Shown here in pieces: positions 51,022 to 60,290 of a stretch of 64,000 nt of DNA (positions within the stretch are counted from its first letter, which is position 1; every line of letters starts with the position of its first letter). Source of the stretch: EW11 sp035765635 (lineage in GTDB: Bacteria; Verrucomicrobiota; Verrucomicrobiia; Opitutales; Opitutaceae); the NCBI GenBank assembly GCA_035765635.1, contig DASTWZ010000035.1:10325-74324 (forward strand), in the 5' to 3' direction. Under the pieces are notes generated by a model that saw only the letters and a list, made by a program, of their open reading frames with translations, was not told where the DNA came from and ran no database searches. The translations under genes and the position numbers were made by a program.

Positions 51022-53388
51022 TCACTTCTCAGTCGGCGGACGGACCCCTGGCTCGTCCGATTTCAGTTCGGCGCTTTGCAGCGCTTTCACTGAAGCTGGA
51101 TTTCGCTTCGTGGGCAGAAGCGTCTCCGGCGTCTTGCTCTCGGCGTTCGCGCGCATCTCGTCGATGTGCTCCTGGAGTTGTTCAAGCGTCTTCCCGCGCA
51201 CGCTGTCGAATGCCATGCGCACTTTCAGCAGATCGCGTTTCAACTCGGGGCTGCCGCGTTCCTCGAGGGTGCGGAGCACTTTTTCAATCGCAGCCTCGAT
51301 GTCCGCGGAAACGAAAGGCCGATCGTTTCCGCTGGAGAACTTGAGATAGGCCGCGTGATTGCCGGCGGTTTCGCCGAGGTGGCTGAAGTATTCGATGATC
51401 TTCGCGCTCTCGGCCATCGCGTCCTGATCTTTCAACAGGATCATCGCGATCTCGGGACTGTTGCGATAGTAGCTGTTGATCAGCGCCCGACCTTGCGGCA
51501 CTCCGCGCAACGCGTGATCGCGGAACTTGCGCAATCCCGCAAGCGCTTCATCCGGCTCGCGCATCCGCCGCAGCGCGATGCGCGTCGCGGCGCACGCGTC
51601 CGGATCGAGCACGCTCATCCAATTGTAATACATGATGTGCGCCGCCTTGTTGCTGCGCGTGGAATCGAGTTCACCCGCGAGGCTCGTCCAGAATTGGAGC
51701 ACATCGTTGTGGTGACTGCCCCACATCGTGTCGCGATAGATCGTCGCTAACGCCACTTCTGAGCCAGCGTTCGCGTCGCTCTCTCCGTTCCGCCCCTGGT
51801 CTTCGGAGCCGCCGTTGTTGTCGTTGGCCGAATCCATCATGTCGAGCAGCGCCGCCGCGACCCATCCCTCGGAACTCTCGCCAGTGCGGCAGCTCGAGGA
51901 GAAATTTTCGATCGCCTGGCCGGGCTGACCTTCGTGCCAATTGTAGGTGCCGTCCGGGCGCGCCGAGAGCATGAAGGCGGTGGCCCAGCCTTCCGACCAG
52001 GAGAGCGCCTGGTTTTGGCCGCAATCGCCGAAGCCGTGCGAGCCGCCCGGCGAGGGATCGCCACCTTCGCCGGCGTAAGCATGCGCCATCAGGGCGTGAC
52101 CGTACTCGTGGGTAATGCTGTCGGGTCCATCGTTGTCCGAGCCCGCGATGTTCACCTCGCCGCTGTAGTTCGTCGCGCCGGTCGGGAAGTTGCAGTCGAC
52201 AAATCCAGGATCCTGCCCCGCGACGACGACCGCGTGATTCCACGCGAGATTGAGCGTGCTCCAGACTTGCAGCGCTTCGTTGGAATTGCCCGCTGTTTCG
52301 GTGCCGAAGTCGACCACGCTGCCGTCCGACAAATCGTCGTGCACGGCCGATTTCCACTCGTAGGTATCTCCGTCGCCGTCCTTCAACCGCCAGCGGGTGT
52401 TCTCGAGGCGAAAAGTGTAATAGATGTCGCGGCCATCCTGAAACCAGCCGTCGTCATTGTTCACGCTGAAGGACCAGTTGCCGCTCCAATCCGTCGCGAC
52501 GTTGCCGAGAAATTCATCGGAGAACGTGTCTTCGTCCCACAGAGAAACCGTGACGTTGACCAGCGGTTTCCAGACTCCGTCTATATCCAAAAATGTGATA
52601 CGTCCGCGGACGGTGATCGGATCCTTTGCCGACCAGCTTTCGGCGGAACGATCGGTCACGTATTTTCTAACGCGTTCGTTGAGTCCCGCCGGGCGCACCT
52701 CGAGCTGGCGGCTGCGCGGCACGTCGAACGCTTTCACGCTGCTGGCCAGTTCGTTCGGAAGCGGCGCTGTATCCGAAAACAGGAGACGCACGTGCGGATG
52801 GCCCGCGTCGCGGTTAAGCTGTTCCTGAAAACGCTGTTTCCGGCGCTGCGCGTCTTCCTTCGAAGCCTGCTCGCGCGTGATCAACCGGTAGCCCTTTTCG
52901 TCGACGATCAACACGCGCACGACGCGGTCGGAAAAACCGCTTTTTCTGCCCGTGCCGCCGGTCAGTCGAACGTCGATTTCGTAAGTGCCCGGACCGGGAA
53001 CTTTCACCGGCACATTGACGCGAGTGGCGCGGCCACGCGCTGCCTCCACGTTCTGATCGAGCAGCGTTTCGTCAGCGGGCTTTTCGCCGCGGCGTTTCAC
53101 CTCGATCGCGTTGTCCACGCGGCGAAGTTTCGCGCTGATGTGAACGGGCCCGGCGGACGACTCGAGTTGCACGTCTATCGGTAAGCTAAACTCGCCGCGA
53201 CCGTCGGAAAGTTGCCCGGTGATTTCTTTTTGATCCAACGAAAGCACGCCCGGCGGACGCGGCGGCGTGGCCAACAACACGCTCGCGAGCGACAGGCAGA
53301 GAAACGGAATTCCGAACCAGCCAACGCGAGGCGCAGTGAAAGAGCGGGGCGCGACACGCAACCCCCGCGAGCAGTTGAACGTTTTCAT
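51022..53388 (-). CDS. Secreted HEYGH metalloprotease-like protein with transthyretin-like domain
   Basis: The 788-residue protein has a signal peptide ending near residue 41 (CLSLASVLLATP). The N-terminal region, about 50-150, is beta-rich (GTYEIDVRLTGGTG); another about 245-320 (ITVRGRITFLDIDGVWKPLV) looks transthyretin-like. The zinc motif THEYGH is at His427, Glu428 and His431, and a downstream SEGWATAF provides a possible third ligand at Glu466, as in gluzincins. The C-terminal region is helical. I know of no named family for the whole chain. Zinc binding and secretion are well supported, the substrate is not. It is divergent from the membrane protein at 53545. Confidence 0.78.
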   Translation of the reverse strand: MKTFNCSRGLRVAPRSFTAPRVGWFGIPFLCLSLASVLLATPPRPPGVLSLDQKEITGQLSDGRGEFSLPIDVQLESSAGPVHISAKLRRVDNAIEVKRRGEKPADETLLDQNVEAARGRATRVNVPVKVPGPGTYEIDVRLTGGTGRKSGFSDRVVRVLIVDEKGYRLITREQASKEDAQRRKQRFQEQLNRDAGHPHVRLLFSDTAPLPNELASSVKAFDVPRSRQLEVRPAGLNERVRKYVTDRSAESWSAKDPITVRGRITFLDIDGVWKPLVNVTVSLWDEDTFSDEFLGNVATDWSGNWSFSVNNDDGWFQDGRDIYYTFRLENTRWRLKDGDGDTYEWKSAVHDDLSDGSVVDFGTETAGNSNEALQVWSTLNLAWNHAVVVAGQDPGFVDCNFPTGATNYSGEVNIAGSDNDGPDSITHEYGHALMAHAYAGEGGDPSPGGSHGFGDCGQNQALSWSEGWATAFMLSARPDGTYNWHEGQPGQAIENFSSSCRTGESSEGWVAAALLDMMDSANDNNGGSEDQGRNGESDANAGSEVALATIYRDTMWGSHHNDVLQFWTSLAGELDSTRSNKAAHIMYYNWMSVLDPDACAATRIALRRMREPDEALAGLRKFRDHALRGVPQGRALINSYYRNSPEIAMILLKDQDAMAESAKIIEYFSHLGETAGNHAAYLKFSSGNDRPFVSADIEAAIEKVLRTLEERGSPELKRDLLKVRMAFDSVRGKTLEQLQEHIDEMRANAESKTPETLLPTKRNPASVKALQSAELKSDEPGVRPPTEK

Positions 53389-53544
53389 ATCAACTCGTTA
53401 CTTAGAAAAACCCACTGACATGTTTCGGTAAGCAGCAGCGGCAGGTGCTGCCGCCGCGATCGGTCGCCACGGGCGATCGCGTCGGATGCTTTGATCACTC
53501 AGGAACGAATAGCGGATTTCCCAAGCTTCACTGTCATCCTCCAG

Positions 53545-54834
53545 ATGGCTCGACTCACTTGGAGGCAACACACGGTCTGCGTCTGTCTTGGTTTAACGCT
53601 GCTCCTGCCGCCGTGGTTGAACCACGAGCAGTTCGCGAAGGCATTTTGGTTCGGCGACGAATTCTATCTGCTCGCCCAAATTCACGAACAGGGATTCGGG
53701 ACGTGGGTGATGGAGATGTTCTCCGAGACGTTTATGCCCGTCTTCAAGGCGATCTGGGGCGCGCTCGTTTTCGTTTCCGGCAGTTACGCTTTCATATTGG
53801 GCGCAGTGTGGCTGCTCCACGCTCTCAACGGTTATCTTCTCGCACGGGCGATGCGACGATTGGGCTATGGATGGATCGCCGCCGCGGCGTGCGTGCTCTT
53901 GTTCGGACTGCACGGGATGACGATCGAAACGCTGACGTGGTCGGTGCAGTCTTGCGTGATGCTTTGCGCCACGACTTTTCTCTGCGCACTCGACGCGCAT
54001 TTGCGCCGCCGCGAGGAGACCCGCAGCGACGGCAGTGGCATTTCTGCGGCAGAGGAAGTCGGTTGGTCAGCGGTGGCCTGCTGGATTTTCACGCGCGGCT
54101 TGTTGGAAGGACCGGTGCTGGCTGCCGTCACGCTGCTCGACTTCGACGACCGACGCGCGCTGGCGAAACGTATCCGCGATTCCATTACACTGTTGGTCGT
54201 GCCGCTGGCCACCGGCATTTATGTTTACTGGGCTTTGCCCCGTGAAATGCATGCGCTGGGACAGCTCAGATTTATCCAACCGCTTTCGTTCGCGTGGTGG
54301 GGCTTTGGTGGGAATCCGCTCGTGACATTTTTCGAGATCACGCCGACGTGGAAAACGGTATCGGTCGGCGCGGCGGTGAAGATTATATTATTCGCCGCAT
54401 TGCTCTGGCGGGAACGTGGCGGTCGGCGCGCCTGGCTGCTGGGCCTCGCGTTGTTCGACGTGGGCAATTGCCTGCTGCTCGGCGTCGGCCGCTATAATCC
54501 GGACCTCGGATTGTCCACGAGCTCGCGTTATCAATACATCGGACTGTTCACCACGATGCCGTTTCTCGCGATTTTGTTGGAGAATGTCGCAGTGCGCAGT
54601 TTGTTGCGCGTTGTGCGAATCGCGATGGCCGCTGCCATTGTGGGGTGGATGAGTTGGATCGGCCTGCGCTCGTGGCGCCAGCAACTGCCGTCGTGGATGG
54701 AATCGCGAGGAGTGGCCGGACGGAAGTTGCTCCTGAGTGGAAAGGAAGTCCCGAAGGGCGCAGATGTCCCCGGCTTTCCGGGCTTCGACAATCGGCGAGC
54801 CGCGACGCTGGTGCGCATCTACGACCTGCGTTGA
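53545..54834 (+). CDS. Polytopic membrane protein, GT-C glycosyltransferase-like (unknown)
   Basis: The 429-residue protein has about ten hydrophobic segments, an acidic-aromatic loop after the first (KAFWFGDEFYLLAQIHEQGF) at the GT-C catalytic position, and a soluble C-terminal tail. It shows no TPR domain. I do not recognise a named family. ATG 53545 is preferred over an in-frame TTG at 53491. Its composition is like the surrounding genes, unlike the AT-rich GT-C-like gene at 3522. A link to glycosylation is inference. Confidence 0.65.
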   Translation: MARLTWRQHTVCVCLGLTLLLPPWLNHEQFAKAFWFGDEFYLLAQIHEQGFGTWVMEMFSETFMPVFKAIWGALVFVSGSYAFILGAVWLLHALNGYLLARAMRRLGYGWIAAAACVLLFGLHGMTIETLTWSVQSCVMLCATTFLCALDAHLRRREETRSDGSGISAAEEVGWSAVACWIFTRGLLEGPVLAAVTLLDFDDRRALAKRIRDSITLLVVPLATGIYVYWALPREMHALGQLRFIQPLSFAWWGFGGNPLVTFFEITPTWKTVSVGAAVKIILFAALLWRERGGRRAWLLGLALFDVGNCLLLGVGRYNPDLGLSTSSRYQYIGLFTTMPFLAILLENVAVRSLLRVVRIAMAAAIVGWMSWIGLRSWRQQLPSWMESRGVAGRKLLLSGKEVPKGADVPGFPGFDNRRAATLVRIYDLR

Positions 54835-54886
54835 GCCGCGGCGAAGCCGCAACCAAAGGCGCAGGGTTTTGCCACGGTGAGTTTTT

Positions 54887-55236
54887 TTAGCCGCAAAAAG
54901 GCATAGCGCGGCGCGCTAAGGAAGAAGTAAGAATGCAGAATGATGAATGAAGGCATGGACAGCCTCAGTGGGTAGGGCGAAGCCTCCAGGCGAGCCGCAA
55001 CCGTGTGGCCTAACCTCCGGGTTGAGCTATACGTCAAAGCGGCTCGCGAGGGACCGCTCGCCCTACCTCGGAGACCGTCTACTCGTGATTAGAGCGAAAC
55101 GCGGATCCGGCGTTGCGGCTCGCCCTGAGGTCTCGCCCTACCCTCGACAGCCGGCATCCATTCGCACCAAAAAAATCCTCGCGGAATTGAGCGATTCAAC
55201 AGGACAGCAGTTCAAGATACGCAAAGAGGATTTTTG
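54887..55236. repeat. Second-family repeat (G3) with three arms, then a D motif and a C fragment
   Basis: After a purine-rich lead (AAGGAAGAAGTAAGAATGCA, from 54918), three arms follow: one GGTAGGGCGAAGCCTCCAGG type near 54971, one GCGGCTCGCGAGGGACCGCT type near 55040, one GCGGCTCGCCCTGAGGTCTC type ending 55142. A tail (GCCGGCATCCATTCGCACCA) precedes a D motif (55175-55210) and a GCAAAGAGGATTTTT C fragment. It fills nearly all of the 473-base gap. No gene is visible. Confidence 0.8.
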
Positions 55237-55307
55237 TTCACACGAGTGAATCTGCCGGCTGAGGAGCGGCGCTTGCGCGGGGCGGGGCGCTAAAGCAGGC
55301 TTCGTTT

Positions 55308-56309
55308 ATGAAGCTACTCCTCGCTGCGTCATTCGCCGCTTCATTTGCGTTCTTCTCGGCGGTTTCGATTGCTGCTTCCTCGCGCGGTCTCCTCCTCGTC
55401 GCGAACAAGGGCGATCACTCGCTCACCATCATCGATGCTCAGACTCAGAAGACTCTCGGAACGGTCGCGGAAGACGGCGTGACCGGACACGAAGTGACGG
55501 CGACGCTCGACGGGCGGCGGGCCTTTGTGCCGATTTACGGCAGCGGCGGCGTCGGCGGCCCAGGCACGGATGGACACCTGGTCCGCGTGATCGATCTGGA
55601 TCGGCGCGAGATCGTCGCCACGGTCGATTTCGGTCGCGGGGTCCGTCCGCATTGCGCCGTCACGGGTCCGAAAAGCGGTTTGATCTACGTCACAAGTGAG
55701 CTGCTCCAGAGCGTCAGCGTGATCGACCCGACGACGTCGAAAATCGTCGCCTCCATCCCGACGGGCAAAGACGAGTCACACATGTTCGCGATCTCGCAGG
55801 ATGAGACGCGCGGCTACACGGCCAATGTCGGAAGCGGCACGGTTTCCGTTCTCGATATTCCGAATCGAAAAACCATCACGGTGATTCCTGTCGCTGATAT
55901 TATTCAGCGCATCTCTCTTTCGGCCGACGATCGTTTTGTCTTCACCTCGGATCAGCGCGAACCGCGTATTGCTGTTATCGATACAGCGACGAACAAAGTC
56001 GCGCGCTGGATCAAACTGCCCGACGTGGGCTTTGCCTCGACCGCGACGCCTGACGGCAAAACCTTGATCGTCGTGCTGACGCGCTCGAACCGGGTTTGCT
56101 TTGTGGATTTGAAGACGATGGACGTCACCGACATGATCGAGCTCGCGCGCGCTCCGCAGGAAGTGTTGGTCGAGCCGGACGGTTCTACAGCGTATGTTTC
56201 GTGCGATGCGACCCGGCAAGTGGCGGTCATTGATCTGTCGAAGCACAAAGTCACCGGCTATCTCGCCGCCGGCGCAGTAGCTGATGGCCTCGCCTGGGCA
56301 AAGCGCTGA
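55308..56309 (+). CDS. YncE-like beta-propeller protein, secreted
   Basis: The 333-residue protein has a signal peptide (about residues 1-23, AASFAFFSAVSIAAS). The mature part has repeated propeller units such as SLTIIDAQTQKTLGTV, VSVIDPTTSKIVASIPTGKD, VSVLDIPNRKTITVIPV and IAVIDTATNKVARWIKLPD, about seven in number. Known of the family: surface or periplasmic seven-bladed propellers of mostly unknown function. Repeat-filled gaps flank it, so it is probably transcribed alone. Confidence 0.88.
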   Translation: MKLLLAASFAASFAFFSAVSIAASSRGLLLVANKGDHSLTIIDAQTQKTLGTVAEDGVTGHEVTATLDGRRAFVPIYGSGGVGGPGTDGHLVRVIDLDRREIVATVDFGRGVRPHCAVTGPKSGLIYVTSELLQSVSVIDPTTSKIVASIPTGKDESHMFAISQDETRGYTANVGSGTVSVLDIPNRKTITVIPVADIIQRISLSADDRFVFTSDQREPRIAVIDTATNKVARWIKLPDVGFASTATPDGKTLIVVLTRSNRVCFVDLKTMDVTDMIELARAPQEVLVEPDGSTAYVSCDATRQVAVIDLSKHKVTGYLAAGAVADGLAWAKR

Positions 56310-56324
56310 ACGGCGGATTGTTCG

Positions 56325-56539
56325 CCCACGAATCACACGGTTTATTGCCCACGAGTCACACGAAGGGCACGAAAGAAAATATAACCGTAAACCAATTTTT
56401 CCACGGAAAACACGGAAGGCACGGAAAGGGGTTTATCATTCGAATCTCTGAAGTGGGATGGTTTTCGTCCGTGTTTTCCGTGTATTCCGTGGGAAACATT
56501 CTGAGGTTTGAATTCGTGTGCTTCGTGTGATTCGTGGGC
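56325..56539. repeat. A-A-B-B'-A' palindromic repeat with duplicated A
   Basis: Two A modules stand in tandem (CCCACGAATCACACGG at 56325 and CCCACGAGTCACACGAAGGG at 56349), then B (CCACGGAAAACACGGAAGGC), B' (CCGTGTTTTCCGTGTATTCC) and A' (GTGCTTCGTGTGATTCGTGG, end 56538). The remaining 184 bases of the 414-base gap before the next gene have no recognised structure. Confidence 0.82.
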
Positions 56540-56723
56540 CAAAACAATTTCGTGAGGTCATCACTACGATCCGAAGCACTGAGATAAAATATCATCAGTT
56601 TTGGCTAAGCGCTTGGTAGAGGGAGAGCGCACTTGGGAATAAAATCACGGGCACTCCGCGCCCTGGCATCGAGAGCCGGTTCTTCATCGGCATCCCGAGA
56701 GCTGAGCTGGCGCGGCATTCCCC

Positions 56724-58949
56724 ATGATCTCTTATCCATCCTTCCTTGCGCGAGAGCCTGCAGGCACTCGCTTTGCCCTCAGATGGAACGTTACCCTCTT
56801 CGCCAGCTTGGTGGCGTTCGTCAGTATTGGCTGCGCCGCGTTGCCGGCAGGCTGGTCGACGCAAGATATTACTCCCAATCCGTCAAATCCGCCCGCTGCC
56901 GGCAGCGCGAGTGAAAGCGGAGGCACGTTCACTGTCGCCGGCTCGGGCGATGATATTTACGGAACGGACGACGAGTTTCGCTTCGTGTATCAAGCCGCCA
57001 ACGGCGATTTCACGTTCACGGCCCGCGTCGCGTCGGAGCAGCCGATCCATGTCTGGTCGAAAGCGGGTATCATGTTTCGCGAGACTCTGCAGCCGACCTC
57101 GAAATATGTATATCTCGCCATCGCTCCCGACTCGACGAACGACAAAGGCATGGTGTTCGAATATCGAACCGGCGACGGCGTCGCGGCGATTCAGAATATC
57201 AATTTCGTCGGACCTCCCGTGCCGATCCCGCCAAAGTGGCTGAGACTCGTGCGGAGCGGCAATACGTTTTCCGCTTACCGTTCCGACGACGGCACGTCGT
57301 GGAGCCAAGTCGGCACGTCCGCAACCGTGACAATGAGCGGCAATCTCTATGTCGGCCTCGCCGTGTGCAGCGCGGTGCGCACCACCACCTGCACCGCCAC
57401 GTTCACCAATGTCACTCCTCTGGTGGGCAATGCCTACAACCCCGCCTTCCCGCGGTTGGGCATGTACGCGATCGGCAATCCGCAAGGATATCCGCACCGT
57501 GATCGGGGCCCTTTGTCCAAATTCAACGTCGTTGTCATTGGAGGAAATTGGGAGTCATGGGCCAATGGCCGCCATGACCCAGACCTGAATACTTCGTACA
57601 CCCGGAATGATATAGTGAACGAAATCCATCAGCTCTCGCCCGTCGGCACGAAAGTGCTGCAGTACGTGAACTTCAACGAGTCGCCCTTCACCGAGAATAT
57701 AAATGACAACAATCCGTCGTCGCCTGAGCCGTTTTTCCCGACGTGGGCCACCCAGCTGGATAATGCGCATTGGTGGTTATATAATCTCGGCGCCTCAGGG
57801 GCGCGCCCGACGAGCACCTTCAGTCAATGGTATGGGTTGACCAATATGACGTCGGACGCCGGAACCTCGGGAGGCCTGGCGCCGTACGAATGGGCCGCCA
57901 AGTTCACTTACGATTTATTTCTGAATTCGACCGACGGACTTTATGCGGCCGGCATGGCCGCTCCATCGCTGGACGGCGTCTATCTCGACAATGTCCTTTG
58001 GTCGCCTCGCAGGCCGGGTGACTGGAATCGCAACCAACAGATCGACGCCGCAGAAAGCCAGATCACCTCGACCCCGACGGTGCAAAACGAAGTCACGCTG
58101 AAGTCGCGTCAGGGAGAAAAACAGTTCTTCGACAAACTTCGCACGTCGACGCTGGCGCCGACCAAGATTCTCGCCGGCAATACCGCCGACGCGCCCTTGT
58201 CCGACCATAATAATCAGACAGATATTACCCAATATAATCCGCTGCCCGGCGTGATGCAGGGCGGCTTGATGGAGCCGGCGATCGGCAGAGCCAACGCGCC
58301 TGAGCAGGTCAGTTTTGCGCGCCTGATGAAGGAATATAAGTTCCAGATGGATATATTGAGTCCGCCTAAGTTGCTTATCTTCCAGCAACGCACCAAGGCG
58401 GATGGCAGCGATGCATATTATAATTCGTCCGGCGTTTTGCTTGCTGGATCGCCGACGCCGTGGCGGCCGATGCGCTACGGCCTGGCCGCGTGTCTGATGA
58501 AGGACGGATATTATATGCCGGGTACCGACAATGCCGGCACGGACACACAAGAATATAACTCCAACGGCTCGCCCAAATATCAATTGATCTCCCAGAAATG
58601 GTACGACGAGTTCTCGGTCGTCAACGGCGTGGCCCAAGCCTGGACTTCGCCGAATCTCAACGCCGGTCTCGGCTATCTGGGGCAGCCCGTCGCGGGTGCG
58701 AATGGTGCGCCGCAGACCGCGGCCCGCTGGTCGAACGGGGTGTGGGCTCGTGAGTTCACCCACGGCATCGTGCTTCTGAATCCAAAAGGTAACCTCCAGA
58801 AGACGATCACGCCCACGGAGCTGCCGGGAAATTGGAAACGCATCCTGGGAACGCAGGATCCCGGGACGAACAATGGGCACACGTTGACCGCGTCCGAGCC
58901 CGTCGTCCTCGCCGATCGCGACGGTATTATCCTGCTGCGCGGGCCCTGA
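56724..58949 (+). CDS. GHL15-like putative glycoside hydrolase lipoprotein with N-terminal beta-sandwich
   Basis: The 741-residue protein has a hydrophobic leader ending in VSIGC; Cys37 would be lipidated. Residues about 45-245 form a concanavalin-like sandwich (GTFTVAGSGDDIYGTDDEF, KAGIMFRETLQPTSKYVYLA) found on secreted glycosidases. From about residue 250 the sequence resembles the GHL15 barrel (LGMYAIGNPQGYPHRD, DGVYLDNVLW with an acidic residue). The overall chain is not a named enzyme. It is followed by an AraC regulator 200 bases downstream. Function in polysaccharide degradation is inference. Confidence 0.75.
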   Translation: MISYPSFLAREPAGTRFALRWNVTLFASLVAFVSIGCAALPAGWSTQDITPNPSNPPAAGSASESGGTFTVAGSGDDIYGTDDEFRFVYQAANGDFTFTARVASEQPIHVWSKAGIMFRETLQPTSKYVYLAIAPDSTNDKGMVFEYRTGDGVAAIQNINFVGPPVPIPPKWLRLVRSGNTFSAYRSDDGTSWSQVGTSATVTMSGNLYVGLAVCSAVRTTTCTATFTNVTPLVGNAYNPAFPRLGMYAIGNPQGYPHRDRGPLSKFNVVVIGGNWESWANGRHDPDLNTSYTRNDIVNEIHQLSPVGTKVLQYVNFNESPFTENINDNNPSSPEPFFPTWATQLDNAHWWLYNLGASGARPTSTFSQWYGLTNMTSDAGTSGGLAPYEWAAKFTYDLFLNSTDGLYAAGMAAPSLDGVYLDNVLWSPRRPGDWNRNQQIDAAESQITSTPTVQNEVTLKSRQGEKQFFDKLRTSTLAPTKILAGNTADAPLSDHNNQTDITQYNPLPGVMQGGLMEPAIGRANAPEQVSFARLMKEYKFQMDILSPPKLLIFQQRTKADGSDAYYNSSGVLLAGSPTPWRPMRYGLAACLMKDGYYMPGTDNAGTDTQEYNSNGSPKYQLISQKWYDEFSVVNGVAQAWTSPNLNAGLGYLGQPVAGANGAPQTAARWSNGVWAREFTHGIVLLNPKGNLQKTITPTELPGNWKRILGTQDPGTNNGHTLTASEPVVLADRDGIILLRGP

Positions 58950-59149
58950 GGAAAGTAGCCAGCGGAGCGCCGGCCCCCCCGGCTGGCGCTTCGTCGTGCT
59001 GCATGCTCCGCACAAAATCTATCCGTTTTCGTCCGAAGAAAGCGTCGGGGCTTTCGCTACCAAGCGCTAACACAAGGATCGCGATTAACGTATTATCGAT
59101 TTCGCCCAGTTGCGCGATGCCTCGCCAACTGGTATTTTTTTTGCCCGGC

Positions 59150-60058
59150 ATGCACGCGAGCTTCCAAAAGATCCAGCTGCATGAAGACAGTTCGATTTAT
59201 TGCCTGCGCAGCAAGGGCATCCATTTCACGACGCATTGGCACTTCCATCCTGAACATGAATTCATGTTCGTGGAACGCAGCCGCGGGATTCGCTTGATCG
59301 GCGACAGCGTCGAACCGTTCAGCGATGGCGATCTCGTGCTCGTCGGTCCCAACGTCCCGCACGTCTGGCTGAACAACGATCTGCCCCGTCCCTTGCGGCA
59401 CGATCACGCCGTCGCCATTTTCGTGCAATTTCGGGAAAGCGCCTTCTCGCCCGCGCTCAAGCAGATCCCGGAGTTTGCCCACATTCCCGCGCTGCTGCAG
59501 CGCAGTCGGCACGGCGTCCATTTCACCGGTCCCGAGGCAAGCGAAGCCGCCGAGCATCTGCAGCGGATGGCCCGAACTGCCGGTGTGCCGCGTTTGACTG
59601 AGCTTCTAGTGGTGCTGGATTTGCTGGCGCACTCACCCCACCAGCGCGTGCTTTCGAGCGCGAACTACGTGCCGAAACTGAATCACATCGAGGCGCAGCG
59701 CGTCGAGCGGGTGTGCCATTATGTAAATTGGAACCTGACGGAAAAAATTTCTCAACCGGCCGCGGCGCGCATCGCGGGCATGACTGAAACGTCGTTTTGC
59801 CGTTTCTTTCGCCGCAAGATGCGCTGCACGTTCTCCGCGTACGTGATCCAGCTGCGCATAGCTCGAGCGATTCAGTTGATGATCGAAAAAGGAAAACCGA
59901 TCGCCGACGCCTGTTTCTCGAGCGGGTTCAACAATCTCTCCAATTTCAATCGCCACTTTCGCGCCCTGAAAGGCATGAGCCCGCGGGAATATATCCGACA
60001 CTTCGGCAGCACCACCCAGCAGCAAGGCGCCGGGGCAGAGCCCGTGTATAAATTTTAG
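59150..60058 (+). CDS. AraC family transcriptional regulator
   Basis: The 302-residue protein has an N-terminal cupin-type sensing domain (HFTTHWHFHPEHEFMFVERS, DGDLVLVGPNVPHVW) and a C-terminal double helix-turn-helix (about residues 200-297) with AARIAGMTETSFCRFFRRKM and IADACFSSGFNNLSNFNRHF. ATG 59150 (MHASFQKI) matches where these regulators normally start; ATG 59117 would add 11 residues. A sugar-related effector is likely from the cupin family. Its TAG stop sits in a TTTTAGCCGCAAAAG stretch equal to the edge of repeat module C. Confidence 0.92.
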   Translation: MHASFQKIQLHEDSSIYCLRSKGIHFTTHWHFHPEHEFMFVERSRGIRLIGDSVEPFSDGDLVLVGPNVPHVWLNNDLPRPLRHDHAVAIFVQFRESAFSPALKQIPEFAHIPALLQRSRHGVHFTGPEASEAAEHLQRMARTAGVPRLTELLVVLDLLAHSPHQRVLSSANYVPKLNHIEAQRVERVCHYVNWNLTEKISQPAAARIAGMTETSFCRFFRRKMRCTFSAYVIQLRIARAIQLMIEKGKPIADACFSSGFNNLSNFNRHFRALKGMSPREYIRHFGSTTQQQGAGAEPVYKF

Positions 60059-60174
60059 CCGCAAAAGTGTGTCGGGATTGAGCGGCCGCGTTTCCAAACG
60101 CGGCCGCGTGGTATTTGGAGCGCAGGCGTCTCGCCTGCATTCGGCGACCATGCAGGCGGGACGCCTGCGCTCCA
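60053..60174. repeat. C half-module, 12-bp hairpin and 24-bp inverted repeat after araC
   Basis: Three structures follow one another. A C-module edge (TTTTAGCCGCAAAAG) contains the stop codon. A perfect 12-bp hairpin (GCGGCCGCGTTT at 60082-60093, complement at 60096-60107) has a two-base loop. A 24-bp inverted repeat (60116-60139 and 60151-60174, 23 of 24 matching; TGGAGCGCAGGCGTCTCGCC start) then follows. Any of these could end transcription of araC, but there is no T-run. Confidence 0.75.
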
Positions 60175-60226
60175 CGAACCGGCGCAGCCGCGCTCGGAAA
60201 CCCGGTTGCGGCATCGCAAAAACCTC

Positions 60227-60269
60227 TTGACGGGCTTACTGGCACCTAGTACCTTGTCTCAGCAAGGTA
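60227..60269 (+). promoter_or_regulatory. Candidate padR promoter overlapped by an operator dyad
   Basis: A TTGACG (60227-60232) is followed after 17 bases by TACCTT, a weak -10. The dyad TACCTTG (60250-60256) and CAAGGTA (60263-60269), with a six-base centre, covers the -10 and lies 22 bases before the padR ATG. PadR proteins often repress their own promoters through such dyads, so autorepression is a reasonable inference. Confidence 0.55.
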
Positions 60270-60290
60270 GCTTGCGCCTCCCCATTCGCG

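Noticed and set aside
58965..59000. Hairpin after the GHL15-like gene
   Set aside because: Only six or seven paired bases with a long C-rich loop, not convincing as a terminator.
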